Source: an uncultured Candidatus Peregrinibacteria bacterium
GTDB lineage: Bacteria; Patescibacteriota; Gracilibacteria; Peribacterales; Peribacteraceae
Assembly: GCA_937863435.1 (NCBI GenBank)
Contig: CALMES010000079.1
Location: 1 to 53,762, forward strand
DNA length: 53,762 nucleotides
Direction: 5' to 3'
Shown piece by piece: positions 8,099 through 17,418 of this stretch. The notes beneath the pieces are model-generated. The model searched no databases, was not told the DNA's origin, and saw only the letters and a list, made by a program, of their open reading frames with translations. The stretch's first letter is position 1. Every line of letters begins with the position of its first letter. A program made the position numbers and the translations under genes.

Positions 8099-8110
8099 TG
8101 TTTATCCGCT

Positions 8111-9340
8111 TCAGGACGAAAGCGGTTTATGCGCGTGCAAGGAAAGCGCGGTATTCATCGCCGCCTCCATAGTGGCTTTGATGGCTTGTTCGCCAAACAA
8201 TGTCTCACATTTTTTATATGCTGCTTCTGAGATCGACTGACGCAGTCCGGTATTTCTGAGCAGCTCCAAATTTTCAGCATATTCTTCAGGATGGCGGCAG
8301 AGAAAGAGCTCCTTCCTGTCTTCAAACGGATACCCGCCTGTCTTTGTTGTCAGAAGCGGCAGAGAGCGGCAGAGCGGTTCAAATACTTTTTGTTGCATGC
8401 CATGGCCCGATATCCAGGGGCAGAGCGCAATGTCCATTGTTGATATGTAGGTGCCTATATCAGGCACAAAACCTGTTTCTTCGACGTCTTCTGCCAGATA
8501 TTTCCGGAGCGAGTGCGGAAACTTTTTTCCCGTCAGATGAAATCTGAATGCGCCAGGCGAGCGTTTTCGTACAGCCGGAATGATGTCACGCAACAGAAAC
8601 CCGAGCGCATCGCGATTATGACCCATGTTGTAATTTGAGCTGAGGAAAATTACATCAAGAACGTCCTTGTTCGCGTGTGTTTTTTTGCTCAGACAGCGCG
8701 AGAGACCGCGCAATGGCAGGGTAAAAGAATGCTTTGCCCCCAAACGCTCGTACCATACCTGTTCCTGCGGTGTAATAGCCAGAATCACATCGCTCTTGGT
8801 CGCGGCTATTTTTTCTCCGGGAAATTTCGGAATGGATTTTAGTCGAGACAGTATGCTGCCACCATGCTCATCAATACAGTTGAGTGGCTCATTAAGCGAT
8901 GACTTCATGATGAGCGGAATCCCCATAGGCTTGAATAGGTGCAGTAGGGGCCAGAGCATGGTGTACTCCAGCCATATCACGTCGGGCTGATTGTTTTTTA
9001 CATTCTGCAGCACAATTTCCTGGTATTTGCTATCTGCATATTCCAATGCAGAGCCATCAATCAGAACCGGGTTTTTAATAACTGATATCATATTTTGCCA
9101 AAGCAGCGTACCAGGATTACTGCTGTGCTCTGTTAAGGTAAGCGGAATTTTCTCCTGGCGAAATACTGCCTCTACCTGTGCACGATCTTGAAACGAATGA
9201 ATTTTTGCGATGACCTGAACATCGTAGCCAAGCGATTTCATCAGCTGTAAACCGGCAAACCGATCCTGTTGGCAGGCGCCCGTGACCGGGTAGGGAACCC
9301 AGGGAGTAATCACCAGTATGCGCAGTGCTCTCTTGCTCAT
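8111..9340 (-). CDS. Glycosyltransferase, GT-B type (group 1)
   Basis: This 409-residue protein has a GT-B glycosyltransferase layout: an N-terminal domain beginning RILVITPWVPYPVTGACQQDR and a C-terminal Rossmann-like domain with LDVIFLSSNYNMGHNRDAL, TGFVPDIGTYISTMDIALCPW and the donor region 'GMQQKVFEPLCRSLPLLTT'. The usual E-x7-E motif is not canonical; the corresponding region has K-V-F-E. It follows gmd on the same strand. The ATG at 9340 (MSKRALRIL) is chosen because it leaves a 40-base gap after gmd. An upstream ATG at 9397 would overlap gmd by 17 bases. Confidence 0.83.
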   Translation of the reverse strand: MSKRALRILVITPWVPYPVTGACQQDRFAGLQLMKSLGYDVQVIAKIHSFQDRAQVEAVFRQEKIPLTLTEHSSNPGTLLWQNMISVIKNPVLIDGSALEYADSKYQEIVLQNVKNNQPDVIWLEYTMLWPLLHLFKPMGIPLIMKSSLNEPLNCIDEHGGSILSRLKSIPKFPGEKIAATKSDVILAITPQEQVWYERLGAKHSFTLPLRGLSRCLSKKTHANKDVLDVIFLSSNYNMGHNRDALGFLLRDIIPAVRKRSPGAFRFHLTGKKFPHSLRKYLAEDVEETGFVPDIGTYISTMDIALCPWISGHGMQQKVFEPLCRSLPLLTTKTGGYPFEDRKELFLCRHPEEYAENLELLRNTGLRQSISEAAYKKCETLFGEQAIKATMEAAMNTALSLHAHKPLSS

Positions 9341-9380
9341 AGCATCATCATGCCCACTTGCGGGCCGGGACACAACACTC

Positions 9381-10418
9381 TCAGAGCGAAATGCCATACT
9401 GCCGACAGTCTGTTTCCAGCATCATTCTGGCCAATTCATCAAGCGTCGTCCTGGATTTCCAGCCGAGTACCTTTTCAGCTTTTATGGGATTGCCAAGCAG
9501 TAGGTCCACTTCTGCTGGCCGGTAATAATGTTCATCGATCGCCACAATCACCTTACCTGTTTTTGCCTCACGATATACTTCGTTTATGCCGCTGCCTTCG
9601 CGGTTATAGCGAATGCCTGCATGATGCAGGCACAGCTCAAGGAATTCTCGTACCGATGATTGCACACCGGTTGCCAGTACAAAGTCGTCAGGTTTTTGTT
9701 GCTGCATCATCAGCCACATGCCTTCGACAAATTCTTTGGCATACCCCCAATCGCGACGCGATTCCAAATTGCCAAGGTAGAGGCAGTCTTGTTGGCCGGC
9801 CAGTATTTTGGCGAGAGACAAGGTGATTTTGCGTGTAACGAAATTCTCGCCGCGACGGGGTGATTCATGATTGAATAAGATGCCGTTGATGGCGAACATG
9901 CCGTAACTTTCGCGGTAATTGCGAGTGAGATAAAACGCATATGCCTTTGCACAAGCGTATGGACTGCGCGGATAAAAAGGGGTTGTCTCCGTCTGCGGGA
10001 CCTCCAGTACTTTTCCGTATAACTCGCTACTGCTTGCCTGATAAAACTTTGCCTGTATTCCGCTTGAACGCAGTGCCTCTAAAATTCTGGTTGTGCCAAG
10101 CCCCGTACTATCGCCAGTATTTTCAGGTATATCGAAGCTGAGTCCCACATGACTTTGGGCGGCAAGGTTATACACTTCGTCAGGACGCACTTTGAGCAAT
10201 ATGCGCAGCAGTGAATTTGAATCGCTTAAATCGCCATAATGAAGAAAAAGGGCCTTTTTTTGCTCATGAGGATCACGAAGCAGATGGTCAATCCTGCCGC
10301 GATTGAATGTGGACGATCTGCGCACAAGGCCATGCACTTCATAGCCTTTGTCGAGGAGCAATTCCGCCAAGTACGATCCATCCTGTCCTGTAATGCCTGT
10401 AATAAGAGCTTTTTTCAT
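9381..10418 (-). CDS. gmd: GDP-mannose 4,6-dehydratase
   Basis: This 345-residue short-chain dehydrogenase matches GMD almost throughout: the NAD(P)-binding [16 protein letters not shown] at the N-terminus, [18 protein letters not shown], the YACAK (YxxxK) catalytic motif and '[17 protein letters not shown]'. It converts GDP-D-mannose to GDP-4-keto-6-deoxy-D-mannose, the branch point to GDP-fucose, rhamnose, perosamine and colitose. The start at 10418 (MKKALITG) is 9 codons inside the longest frame. It is fixed by family alignment and by a TGCTACACT -10 ending 6 bases before it. The His-type DegT enzyme directly upstream could use the product. Confidence 0.95.
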   Translation of the reverse strand: MKKALITGITGQDGSYLAELLLDKGYEVHGLVRRSSTFNRGRIDHLLRDPHEQKKALFLHYGDLSDSNSLLRILLKVRPDEVYNLAAQSHVGLSFDIPENTGDSTGLGTTRILEALRSSGIQAKFYQASSSELYGKVLEVPQTETTPFYPRSPYACAKAYAFYLTRNYRESYGMFAINGILFNHESPRRGENFVTRKITLSLAKILAGQQDCLYLGNLESRRDWGYAKEFVEGMWLMMQQQKPDDFVLATGVQSSVREFLELCLHHAGIRYNREGSGINEVYREAKTGKVIVAIDEHYYRPAEVDLLLGNPIKAEKVLGWKSRTTLDELARMMLETDCRQYGISL

Positions 10419-10433
10419 GGATTTAGTGTAGCA
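10419..10433 (-). promoter_or_regulatory. Leaderless-type promoter of gmd
   Basis: TGCTACACT (10433-10425) and spacer AAATCC precede the ATG at 10418, within the 30-base gap after the upstream gene. gmd can therefore be transcribed independently. Confidence 0.65.
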
Positions 10434-10448
10434 TAGTCTTTTCATGCG

Positions 10449-11672
10449 CTACGCGGATGTCTGAACATCGGCATCGTATTGCGAAAAAAAAGTCTGGAAA
10501 ACGCTTTGGATATATTTCAAATGCGCATTGGTCATGCCCTGATGGCAACCTATATAAAAACCATGATTATTGATCCAGTCAGCCACCGGAAAGTCTGCGG
10601 GCAGGATATGCATTGATTCATACACTGGCTGATTGATGAGGGGAAGCATGTCGCGTGTTTCAATGTTCCATGTCTCGAGATATTCGACTAGGTCTGTTTT
10701 TGTAAAAGGCGCCTCCTTACGAATAACAATCGGGAACATCATAAACGCATGTTCCTGTTTTTTTTGATCGTAACTGGCCAGTTGCAGCCATTTGTCGTAC
10801 TTCGAAAGCAGGGTCAAAAGAGATGCTGCATTCTTTTGCCGCGCCGACAAGATGGATGGGAGGCGCTCAAGCTGTCCAATGCCGATTGCCGCCTCCATTT
10901 CGGTCGCACGGAAGCTGAACCCCCGCCGAATAAAGCGAAAACGACGTTTGATTACCTGACGAAAGGTCGCGCCATCAATATCTTTATCGTCATCAATTGA
11001 CACGTAGATATTGTCGCGACCATGATTGGCAATACTGCGCAGTATTTCGGCGTACTTTTGATTGCTGGTGACAGCCAGACCTCCAACCCCGGTTACAATC
11101 AAATGTGCGACATACGTGGAAAAACAACTGATGTCGCCAAATGAGCCGGCCTTTTTGCCTTTGTAGCGTACCCCCATTGTTTCGCAGCTGTCCTCTATAA
11201 TGCGCAGATTGTATTTTTTGGCGATGGCAAGAATGGGGTCCATGTCGGCAATCAGTCCAAATAAGTGAACCACCATAATACAGCGAGTTTTAGGCGTAAT
11301 GGCTGCCTCAATCTTCTGCGGGTCAATGTTGTAGGTATGCGCATCGCAGTCGACAAATACAGGACGAAGATTATGGTCCAGGATGACGTTTACACTTGCG
11401 ACAAACGTGACAGCAGGGACAATTATTTCGTCATTGTCTAGCCATCGGCCTGTTTCCTTCAGGCATGCCACTGCGATAGAAAGAGCGCTGGTGCCACTGT
11501 TCACGAAAATGCCGAACTTGCTATCGTGCGCTTTTGCAAACTCATGTTCGAATTTTTTACTGAAAGCACCATACGATAACCGATTGCTCGACAGCGCCTG
11601 CATAACATTTGCTTTTTCCGTCTCACTGATGTCCAGAGTTCCTACCCCTATCTGATGAGATGCTTTTTCCAT
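10449..11672 (-). CDS. DegT-family PLP enzyme with His in place of the Schiff-base Lys (ColD-like)
   Basis: This 407-residue DegT/DnrJ/EryC1-fold protein has VNSGTSALSIAV for phosphate binding and IIEDSCETMGVRYKGKKAGSFGD with Asp161. Where aminotransferases carry the PLP-binding lysine it reads CFSTYVAHLIVTGVGG, placing His190 at that position. Lys-to-His substitution is the hallmark of PLP/PMP 3-dehydratases such as ColD, which acts on GDP-4-keto-6-deoxymannose, and of the RfbH/E1 group. gmd, making that very substrate, is the next gene. A role in 3-deoxygenation is therefore an inference. The start at 11672 (MEKASHQIG) is preferred because TACACT ends 6 bases before it. An ATG at 11690 is the alternative. 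Confidence 0.85.
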   Translation of the reverse strand: MEKASHQIGVGTLDISETEKANVMQALSSNRLSYGAFSKKFEHEFAKAHDSKFGIFVNSGTSALSIAVACLKETGRWLDNDEIIVPAVTFVASVNVILDHNLRPVFVDCDAHTYNIDPQKIEAAITPKTRCIMVVHLFGLIADMDPILAIAKKYNLRIIEDSCETMGVRYKGKKAGSFGDISCFSTYVAHLIVTGVGGLAVTSNQKYAEILRSIANHGRDNIYVSIDDDKDIDGATFRQVIKRRFRFIRRGFSFRATEMEAAIGIGQLERLPSILSARQKNAASLLTLLSKYDKWLQLASYDQKKQEHAFMMFPIVIRKEAPFTKTDLVEYLETWNIETRDMLPLINQPVYESMHILPADFPVADWINNHGFYIGCHQGMTNAHLKYIQSVFQTFFSQYDADVQTSA

Positions 11673-11684
11673 GCCGCGAGTGTA
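11673..11684 (-). promoter_or_regulatory. Leaderless-type promoter of the ColD-like gene
   Basis: TACACT (11684-11679) and spacer CGCGGC precede the ATG at 11672. This spacing decides between two in-frame ATGs. Confidence 0.6.
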
Positions 11685-11772
11685 GTGCATTCGTGAATGC
11701 TGGAAAAGGTGGCTTATTCATATTTGCGATATGCTGGTAGTATGGTATTGGTAATTTGTTCTTGTCCGTCTT

Positions 11773-12930
11773 ATGCGCATTGCCTACTGCACCAATGTTC
11801 GTCTGCCAAGCGAACGCGCCCATAGTCATCAAGTGGCGCAGGTTTGCGACGCGCTGGTACGCCTGGGTCACGACGTTCATATTTTTGCGCCTTATCGCAT
11901 CAATACTGTCCAGGAAGATTACTGGACGTACTTTGGCGCGGACGTACGTACGACTATCGAGTACATCGGTTCATTTGATCCTATTGCCAGTCCGCTTTTT
12001 CCAGGAGTTCTGGCGTTGTGGCAATTGAATATGGTCATGCGCAGAATGCTGAAAACCAGACTGTCCCGCGATCGTTATGATATTGCGTACACTCGTTCGC
12101 CGGCATTATTGCCGTCGCTCTTGGCGTCCGGTGTGCCGACTATTGTGGAATTGCACCAGCTGCCCCGTATAGGCCGGCGTCTATTCGTGCGGCGTTGCAA
12201 CAGGTGCGTACTCGTTGCGTGCCTTACCTCCTCCATGCGCGATACGCTGCGCAGCTGGGGAGTAAAAGAGGGCAAGTTGGCCGTTGCCGGCGATGCAGTC
12301 GATTTACACCGCTTTGCATCTGTTCCTACGCCCATACAAGCGCGCGAGATGTTTGGCATCCGTACAGATCGTCTTATTGTTGGTTATGTAGGTCGGTTGA
12401 AAACTCTCGGCATGGAAAAGGGTGTCGGCTTACTGCTCCAGGCGTTGGCAGTTCTGCCCAGGAACACTTTTTTCGGTCTGATTGTTGGCGGGCCGCAGGC
12501 CGATCGTGACGAATATGAAAAGCGGGCGAGTGAGCTTGGGCTCACCAGTACAGATGTGTTGTTTACTGGTGCCATTGAAGCATGGCGCATACCGTCAGCA
12601 CTTATGGCCTGCGATATTCTTGCGATGCCATTTCCGGATGTACCGCACTATCGTTTCAACATGTCACCGCTCAAAATGTTTGAGTATATGGCTGCCGGCA
12701 AACCGATTGTCACATCGGATTTACCGACTATCCGCGATGTCCTCTCGGAAGAGACGGCCAGCTTCTGCGAGCCAGGCGATATTGGCAGCTTGGCGTTTGC
12801 GCTGGAAAGGCTAAAGGATAATCCTCAGGAAGGAGCCGTGCGGGCAGCGCGGGCAAAGGAGCTGTCTTTGGATTTTAGTTGGGAGAAGCGCATGCAGCGC
12901 ATTTTGTCTGCTGCTACAATGCAGGCGTGA
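11773..12930 (+). CDS. GT4 glycosyltransferase
   Basis: This 385-residue GT-B glycosyltransferase starts MRIAYCTNVRLPSERAHSHQ, with the glycine-poor acceptor loop typical of GT4. It then has 'VGYVGRLKTLGMEKGVGLL' opening the donor domain, VLFTGAIEAWRIPSALMACDILAMPFPD, and MSPLKMFEYMAAGKPIVTSDLP, where Glu contacts the donor. It is followed by UDP-GlcNAc 2-epimerase with GTGA overlap. No Shine-Dalgarno site is visible; a TAATTT lies 15 bases upstream in the divergent gap. Confidence 0.88.
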   Translation: MRIAYCTNVRLPSERAHSHQVAQVCDALVRLGHDVHIFAPYRINTVQEDYWTYFGADVRTTIEYIGSFDPIASPLFPGVLALWQLNMVMRRMLKTRLSRDRYDIAYTRSPALLPSLLASGVPTIVELHQLPRIGRRLFVRRCNRCVLVACLTSSMRDTLRSWGVKEGKLAVAGDAVDLHRFASVPTPIQAREMFGIRTDRLIVGYVGRLKTLGMEKGVGLLLQALAVLPRNTFFGLIVGGPQADRDEYEKRASELGLTSTDVLFTGAIEAWRIPSALMACDILAMPFPDVPHYRFNMSPLKMFEYMAAGKPIVTSDLPTIRDVLSEETASFCEPGDIGSLAFALERLKDNPQEGAVRAARAKELSLDFSWEKRMQRILSAATMQA

Positions 12931-14006
12931 AGACATTTATGAGCATAACATCGGCCCGGCCCAATTTTGTGAAGCTCGCCGCTGTTCATCAGGCATTTGT
13001 TCAGAGTGGCCGCACTGATGTCCGGCATGTCATTATTCATACAGGTCAGCATTATGATCCGCTCTTCTCAGATATATTTTTCCAACAACTGGATATTCCG
13101 GTACCCAATGAGAATTTGGGAATTCATGGCGGGACGCGCGTGGAAATAATCGAAAGAACGGCTGATGCATTGGCGCCCGTTCTTAAAAAATATCAGCCGC
13201 AAACAATACTTGTCTACGGCGATGTAAATGGTGCGGTGGGAGGGGCTATTGCTGCCAAGCGCAGTGATGTGCGTTTAGCGCATATTGAGGCAGGCTTGCG
13301 CTCGTTCGATCTTTCCATGCCAGAGGAGCATAATCGTCGCGAAATCGATTCGGTTGCCGATATTCTGTTTTGCAGCGAGGAGTCCGGTGTCACGCATCTT
13401 CGGCAGGAAAGCAAGTCGGGTACGATTGAGTTTGTCGGAAACACGATGATCGATACGCTCATTCGCATGCTGCCCATTATTCGTGCCGAAATGCTTCCTG
13501 TGCAGATCGAAGGATCGTATGTGGTTGCCACCCTGCACCGGCCTGGCAATGTGGATGATCCTGTGCAGCTGCAGAACAACCTTACATTTTTATCGGATAT
13601 TGCGCAGTTTCACCCTGTTATCTTGCCGCTCCATCATCGCACCAGGGCCGCGCTTATACAGTTTGGCTTGATGCAGGATATCCCCCCGCATGTACTTGTT
13701 ATCGATCCGCTTGGCTATATTCCTTTTCTGCGGCTCGTACGCGACAGTGCCTTCATTGTCACGGATTCAGGAGGCATGCAGGAAGAGGCGGTGTTGATGG
13801 GCAAACGATGCTTTACATTGCGTAAAAATACGGAACGTCCGGCAACAATTGAAAGCGGAAGCAATGTGCTTATCGATCTGGAGCATGATGCCGACTGGCG
13901 ACTGGCACTCAATTATGCTGTCACACCTATCGCACCCGTTATCACTGTTCCAGCGTTATGGGATGGCAGGGCGGGAGAGAGGATTGTGAAATTTTTATTG
14001 CATTAG
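12927..14006 (+). CDS. wecB: UDP-N-acetylglucosamine 2-epimerase (non-hydrolysing)
   Basis: This 359-residue enzyme interconverts UDP-GlcNAc and UDP-ManNAc. Family landmarks are SITSARPNFVKLAAV at the N-terminus, HTGQHYDPLFSDIFF, VYGDVNGAVGGAIAAKR, the catalytic stretch AHIEAGLRSFDLSMPEEHNR, TDSGGMQEEAVLMGK and RPATIESGSNVL. Start: the GTG at 12927 overlaps the TGA of the preceding glycosyltransferase (GTGA) and yields the normal MKTFMSITSARPNF N-terminus. The first ATG (12939) would lose four residues of the first beta strand. The product could feed one of the UDP-sugar dehydrogenases in the window to make ManNAcA. Its last 4 bases overlap the convergent methyltransferase. Confidence 0.93.
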   Translation: MKTFMSITSARPNFVKLAAVHQAFVQSGRTDVRHVIIHTGQHYDPLFSDIFFQQLDIPVPNENLGIHGGTRVEIIERTADALAPVLKKYQPQTILVYGDVNGAVGGAIAAKRSDVRLAHIEAGLRSFDLSMPEEHNRREIDSVADILFCSEESGVTHLRQESKSGTIEFVGNTMIDTLIRMLPIIRAEMLPVQIEGSYVVATLHRPGNVDDPVQLQNNLTFLSDIAQFHPVILPLHHRTRAALIQFGLMQDIPPHVLVIDPLGYIPFLRLVRDSAFIVTDSGGMQEEAVLMGKRCFTLRKNTERPATIESGSNVLIDLEHDADWRLALNYAVTPIAPVITVPALWDGRAGERIVKFLLH

Positions 14007-15259
14007 ACTACCTCGCTATTGCGAACAATTCTTGGGAGAGGGAGGGGGATAATAAAATCTCCTTTAAAGCCGCGCTTTTTGAGATTGGGCATCAATTCAG
14101 CGCCAATATGCCAGGACAGAAGAAGTGCGTACTCTGGCTGATCTTCGTATAATTTGGCTTCGTCTAGAACAGGAATATTACGTCCGGGCATATACTTGCC
14201 GATTTTTTTTGATCCTTTGATTTCCACGACATACGGAATGAGTCCGTCGTCCAGGCCCACGTAATTCACGAGCGTGCTGGCACGAGATGGCGCGCTGATG
14301 GCATAAATCTTGTGTCCCTTCGCGTGAATGTCGGCAATGTATCGGTAAAGTTCCAGTTTTGAGTGCAGAATGCCATCGCGGAATGGTTGTATCCAGCCGG
14401 TGTCGTCCAGTCCCCATGCGGACTCTTCTTGCAGAAGGGTCTGCACTGAACTGTCAGTTGCAAAGCGCTTGCCTGGAGAGGCATAGACGCGAATGCTGCC
14501 GCCATGTGTCGGAATACGTTCTACCTTAAAGACATGGAAGCCATGTTTCTCAAGAAGGAACTGAATGCTCTTCAGAGAATAATAGCGCAGATGTTCGTGA
14601 TAGATCGTGTCATATTGCAGGGTCTTGATAAGATCCAGAAGATAATGGGATTCGGAAACAAAAATGCCATCGTCTTTCAGCAGACGTTTAATATTGGCCA
14701 TCACATCATTTGGTTCCAGAATATGGGCAAAAACGTTTGCCGCAGTTATAACATCAGCTTTTCCATGCGACTGCAAAACCGTATCAGTCGCCTGCGTTCC
14801 GAAAAATGTCATGAGCGTATCGACGCCGGCAGATTCGGCAAGTTTGGCGGCGAGGGATGGTTCGATCCCGAGAACTTTATGTCCTCCGTCCTTAAAATTT
14901 TTAAGAAGTGTACCGTCGTTGGAGCCAATATCGACGATAAAGTGCTCTGGCCGGAGATTCATCAGGGCACTGATATTCCTGTAAAGGCCGGCAAAATTTT
15001 CTCGAAGAATGCGAGTGGTGCCGCTGGTATATGGATAATCAGGCGGAAAAATAACCGCTGGGTCTGCAACGTATCCTAACTGTACCAGTGTACATTGCGG
15101 GCAGCGCAGCATTTCTGCCGGAAACCACTGTTCTTTTGCATGTGGCTGGCTGAGCGGGCACATCACATTCACCGAGGGTAAATAGGCAAGGAAAATAACA
15201 GATTCCAGCTTGTCATGACCGCATGTCTGGCAAGTGGTAACAGGACCGTAAGAAGGCAT
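14003..15259 (-). CDS. SAM-dependent sugar C-methyltransferase (NovU/TylCIII-type)
   Basis: This 418-residue protein has the three-part structure of sugar C-methyltransferases: an N-terminal zinc-binding domain (CQTCGH near residue 10 and LRCPQCTLVQLGY about 50 residues on), a class I SAM domain (FIVDIGSNDGTLLKNF) with the typical YHEHLRYYSL, and a C-terminal alpha/beta domain (IYAISAPSRASTLVNYVGL, then VEIKGSKKIGKYMPGRNIPV). It would add a C-methyl group to a keto-deoxy nucleotide sugar. The start at 15259 is two bases after the upstream epimerase stop. The longer frame to 15334 would overlap that gene. Confidence 0.9.
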   Translation of the reverse strand: MPSYGPVTTCQTCGHDKLESVIFLAYLPSVNVMCPLSQPHAKEQWFPAEMLRCPQCTLVQLGYVADPAVIFPPDYPYTSGTTRILRENFAGLYRNISALMNLRPEHFIVDIGSNDGTLLKNFKDGGHKVLGIEPSLAAKLAESAGVDTLMTFFGTQATDTVLQSHGKADVITAANVFAHILEPNDVMANIKRLLKDDGIFVSESHYLLDLIKTLQYDTIYHEHLRYYSLKSIQFLLEKHGFHVFKVERIPTHGGSIRVYASPGKRFATDSSVQTLLQEESAWGLDDTGWIQPFRDGILHSKLELYRYIADIHAKGHKIYAISAPSRASTLVNYVGLDDGLIPYVVEIKGSKKIGKYMPGRNIPVLDEAKLYEDQPEYALLLSWHIGAELMPNLKKRGFKGDFIIPLPLPRIVRNSEVV

Positions 15260-15261
15260 GA

Positions 15262-16269
15262 TTAGGAATGAAAGAAAAGAGCAGGGATATTGGTGACATC
15301 GGCTCTGGGGGGAGCCGGATGCTGCAGATACCATTCGATTGTCGGCTTAAGTCCCTGAGCAAGCGAATAACGTGGCGCAAATCCCAAGGACTGGATCTTG
15401 GTAATGTCGGGGCACCGACGACTCGTTCCTCCCGCCATTTCCGGTTCTGGCTGGATTGAAATGGAAAGATGCATTTCCGCAGCAATTTTTTCAACGACGT
15501 CTGCGATTCTTATTTCGTCAGTGGTGCCAATATGGTATATGCCCATATGCGTGCCTGCATTGATGGTCTGAACCAATCCGTCGGTAAAGTCCGCGATGTA
15601 GATGAATGATCGTGTCTGATTGCCGGAGCCTTGAATGGGGAATTGAATGGTATGCCCAGGATGTTTCTGCGACAGTTTTTGCATGCGGTCTATGCATTGC
15701 GGAATGACGTGCTCATAACCCATTGCCGGTCCGTAAACGTTGTGTGGCCGAAAAATAACGACGCGATCGAAATAATCGCGGCCGTAATTCAGTGCCATGA
15801 GCTCGGTAAGTATTTTTCCTCCGCCATAGGAATAACGGGGGTTGAGCGGATCCGGTACGCTGAGGGGTACATTTTCTGGGGTCGGAATGCTCGGTGGCAT
15901 CTGATAGACCTCGGAACTGGAAGCGACAATAAAATCCTTTACGCCTTCCTGAATACAGCTGTCGATCACATTCACCATGCCTTTGATGCCCACATCCAGA
16001 ACATAGGCGGGATGCTTATAGAAATATTCCGTTCCGTTTACATAGGCAAGATGAACGACTCGCTGCATGCCTTGTACCGCCTTGCGGACAAGCGCAGGAT
16101 CGCGGATATCGCCGGTGATAATTTCTACGTCACTCGCTGCATCCCCTAATTTTTCAATAGATCCGCGTGACGAGTTGTCGAACACCCGCACGGCCTCACC
16201 ACTGGCAACCAGTGCACGTACAAGAGCAGCGCCGATGAAACCAAGTCCTCCTGTAACGAGGGTTTTCAT
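15262..16269 (-). CDS. NAD-dependent sugar epimerase/dehydratase (extended SDR)
   Basis: This 335-residue extended short-chain dehydrogenase has TGGLGFIGAALVRALVASG at the N-terminus, VVHLAYVNGT, SSSEVYQMP and a catalytic YSYGGGK (YxxxK), then RPHNVYGPAMGYEHVIPQ. It resembles UDP-glucose 4-epimerase and related 4,6-dehydratases; the exact reaction is not predictable. It is co-transcribed with the C-methyltransferase 2 bases downstream, suggesting both act on one deoxysugar. TACAGT ends 7 bases before its ATG. Confidence 0.9.
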   Translation of the reverse strand: MKTLVTGGLGFIGAALVRALVASGEAVRVFDNSSRGSIEKLGDAASDVEIITGDIRDPALVRKAVQGMQRVVHLAYVNGTEYFYKHPAYVLDVGIKGMVNVIDSCIQEGVKDFIVASSSEVYQMPPSIPTPENVPLSVPDPLNPRYSYGGGKILTELMALNYGRDYFDRVVIFRPHNVYGPAMGYEHVIPQCIDRMQKLSQKHPGHTIQFPIQGSGNQTRSFIYIADFTDGLVQTINAGTHMGIYHIGTTDEIRIADVVEKIAAEMHLSISIQPEPEMAGGTSRRCPDITKIQSLGFAPRYSLAQGLKPTIEWYLQHPAPPRADVTNIPALFFHS

Positions 16270-16282
16270 ATAAATTACTGTA
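16270..16282 (-). promoter_or_regulatory. Leaderless-type promoter of the SDR/C-methyltransferase pair
   Basis: TACAGT (16282-16277) and the 7-base AT-rich spacer AATTTAT precede the ATG at 16269. A second hexamer, TATACT, lies about 25 bases upstream of the ATG. Confidence 0.5.
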
Positions 16283-16288
16283 TTTTAT

Positions 16289-17338
16289 TCAGTATAAAAT
16301 GTCTATCCAATTACCTTTTGAGGCGATTGTCGCTTCACGGAGAAGCTGCGTGCGCACCCCTTCACGAAAAGATGGTGAAAATTTGACGTCTTTTTCCCGC
16401 ACGGCAATACAGAACTGTGACGCAATCTTTTGAAACAGAGGAATGCGTGCATCGATACCGGTGGATGCCTTTTCTTCGAAGACAATCGAAGATTTTGACC
16501 CAGCAATCTCTGTCACATACAAGCCGTTTCCATAGTTTTGTGACGCACTTTCGAGACGAAGGATCCTTCTGTCTGTATGAACGGAAATCTGCAGGCCACG
16601 ACCGTGTTCATCCACATTGGACAGATGGATGTTTCCTGTCACGCCTTTGTCGAATTTGATGTGTATCATTGCATGATCTTCGGATGTGACCTGCCGGGCC
16701 ACTCCTCCGGCATCTTTGCGTTGGCTGATTTTTGTGCCTATGGACGATTGTAAGGAGACGATGGGTCCCAACAGCCATTCGGCCGCATCAAACAGGTGCA
16801 CGCCTAATGCGCTCAGAACGCCGCCTCCTTGCCTGGCATCACATTGCCATCGCCATAAGCGGGTCGTGTCCGCCCATGTTCCGACAGTCCATTCCATATC
16901 TATCATTCTTACTGTTTCAGCATAATTGCCTGTCAGTTGTTTTTGCAAAAATTGCAGCGCCGGCAATTGACGAAACTCGAAATCAATCCCATGGACAATC
17001 TCCCTTGTGCCGGCTGCCGCCAGTAGCTTCTTTGCCTGCAGGGAATTGAGGGTAAATGGTTTTTCACACAGAACTGATTTACCAGCCTGTATGCAGGCCT
17101 GGACAAACATTTCATGTGTAGCCTGAGGAGTTGCAATGCTGACAATATCGATATCAGGACATGTGATGAGTTCCAGCGGTGATGTAAATATATGCGAGAT
17201 ATCATGCTTTCGTCCTATTGCTGCCGCACGCTCGGGATGGGCGGAGGCAATTCCGGCAACACGTATGTCTGGCATGCCGAGAAATGCCGGTAGTTGCACC
17301 AATCCTCCAAATCCAGTGCCGATAATGCCGACATTCAT
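16289..17338 (-). CDS. Gfo/Idh/MocA-family oxidoreductase
   Basis: This 349-residue NAD(P)-dependent oxidoreductase has MNVGIIGTGFGGLVQLPAF at the Rossmann N-terminus, DIVSIATPQATHE and the CEKPFTLN motif with the family lysine. A C-terminal domain follows with 'GGGVLSALGVHLFDAAEWLLG'. It is only distantly related to the oxidoreductase at 7076-8086. The ATG at 17338 overlaps the TGA of a 27-codon leader ORF (ATGA), which supports this start over the in-frame ATGs at 17347 and 17458. Substrate is probably a nucleotide sugar or an inositol-like sugar; not determinable. Confidence 0.88.
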   Translation of the reverse strand: MNVGIIGTGFGGLVQLPAFLGMPDIRVAGIASAHPERAAAIGRKHDISHIFTSPLELITCPDIDIVSIATPQATHEMFVQACIQAGKSVLCEKPFTLNSLQAKKLLAAAGTREIVHGIDFEFRQLPALQFLQKQLTGNYAETVRMIDMEWTVGTWADTTRLWRWQCDARQGGGVLSALGVHLFDAAEWLLGPIVSLQSSIGTKISQRKDAGGVARQVTSEDHAMIHIKFDKGVTGNIHLSNVDEHGRGLQISVHTDRRILRLESASQNYGNGLYVTEIAGSKSSIVFEEKASTGIDARIPLFQKIASQFCIAVREKDVKFSPSFREGVRTQLLREATIASKGNWIDILY

Positions 17339-17418
17339 GGTACGCATGTGTGATATTGGTATCCTGCACGAATAACGATTGATCTCAAAAAGAAAATAAT
17401 TCCAAGAGTGGTGTGCAT
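17335..17418 (-). CDS. Putative 27-residue leaderless leader peptide
   Basis: ATG at 17418 opens a 27-codon frame that ends TGA at 17337-17335, overlapping the oxidoreductase ATG as ATGA. TATACT (17429-17424) ends 5 bases before this ATG, the same arrangement as the other leaderless starts in the window. The peptide begins MHTTLGIIFFLRSIVIRAG and is hydrophobic, then polar. Without it the oxidoreductase has no visible ribosome-binding signal, so coupling by the leader is an attractive reading. No homologue is recognised. Confidence 0.4.
   Translation of the reverse strand: MHTTLGIIFFLRSIVIRAGYQYHTCVP

Noticed and set aside
14504..15079. 191-codon plus-strand frame opposite the C-methyltransferase
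   Set aside because: It lies fully inside a gene with intact zinc and SAM motifs on the other strand and shows no independent signals.
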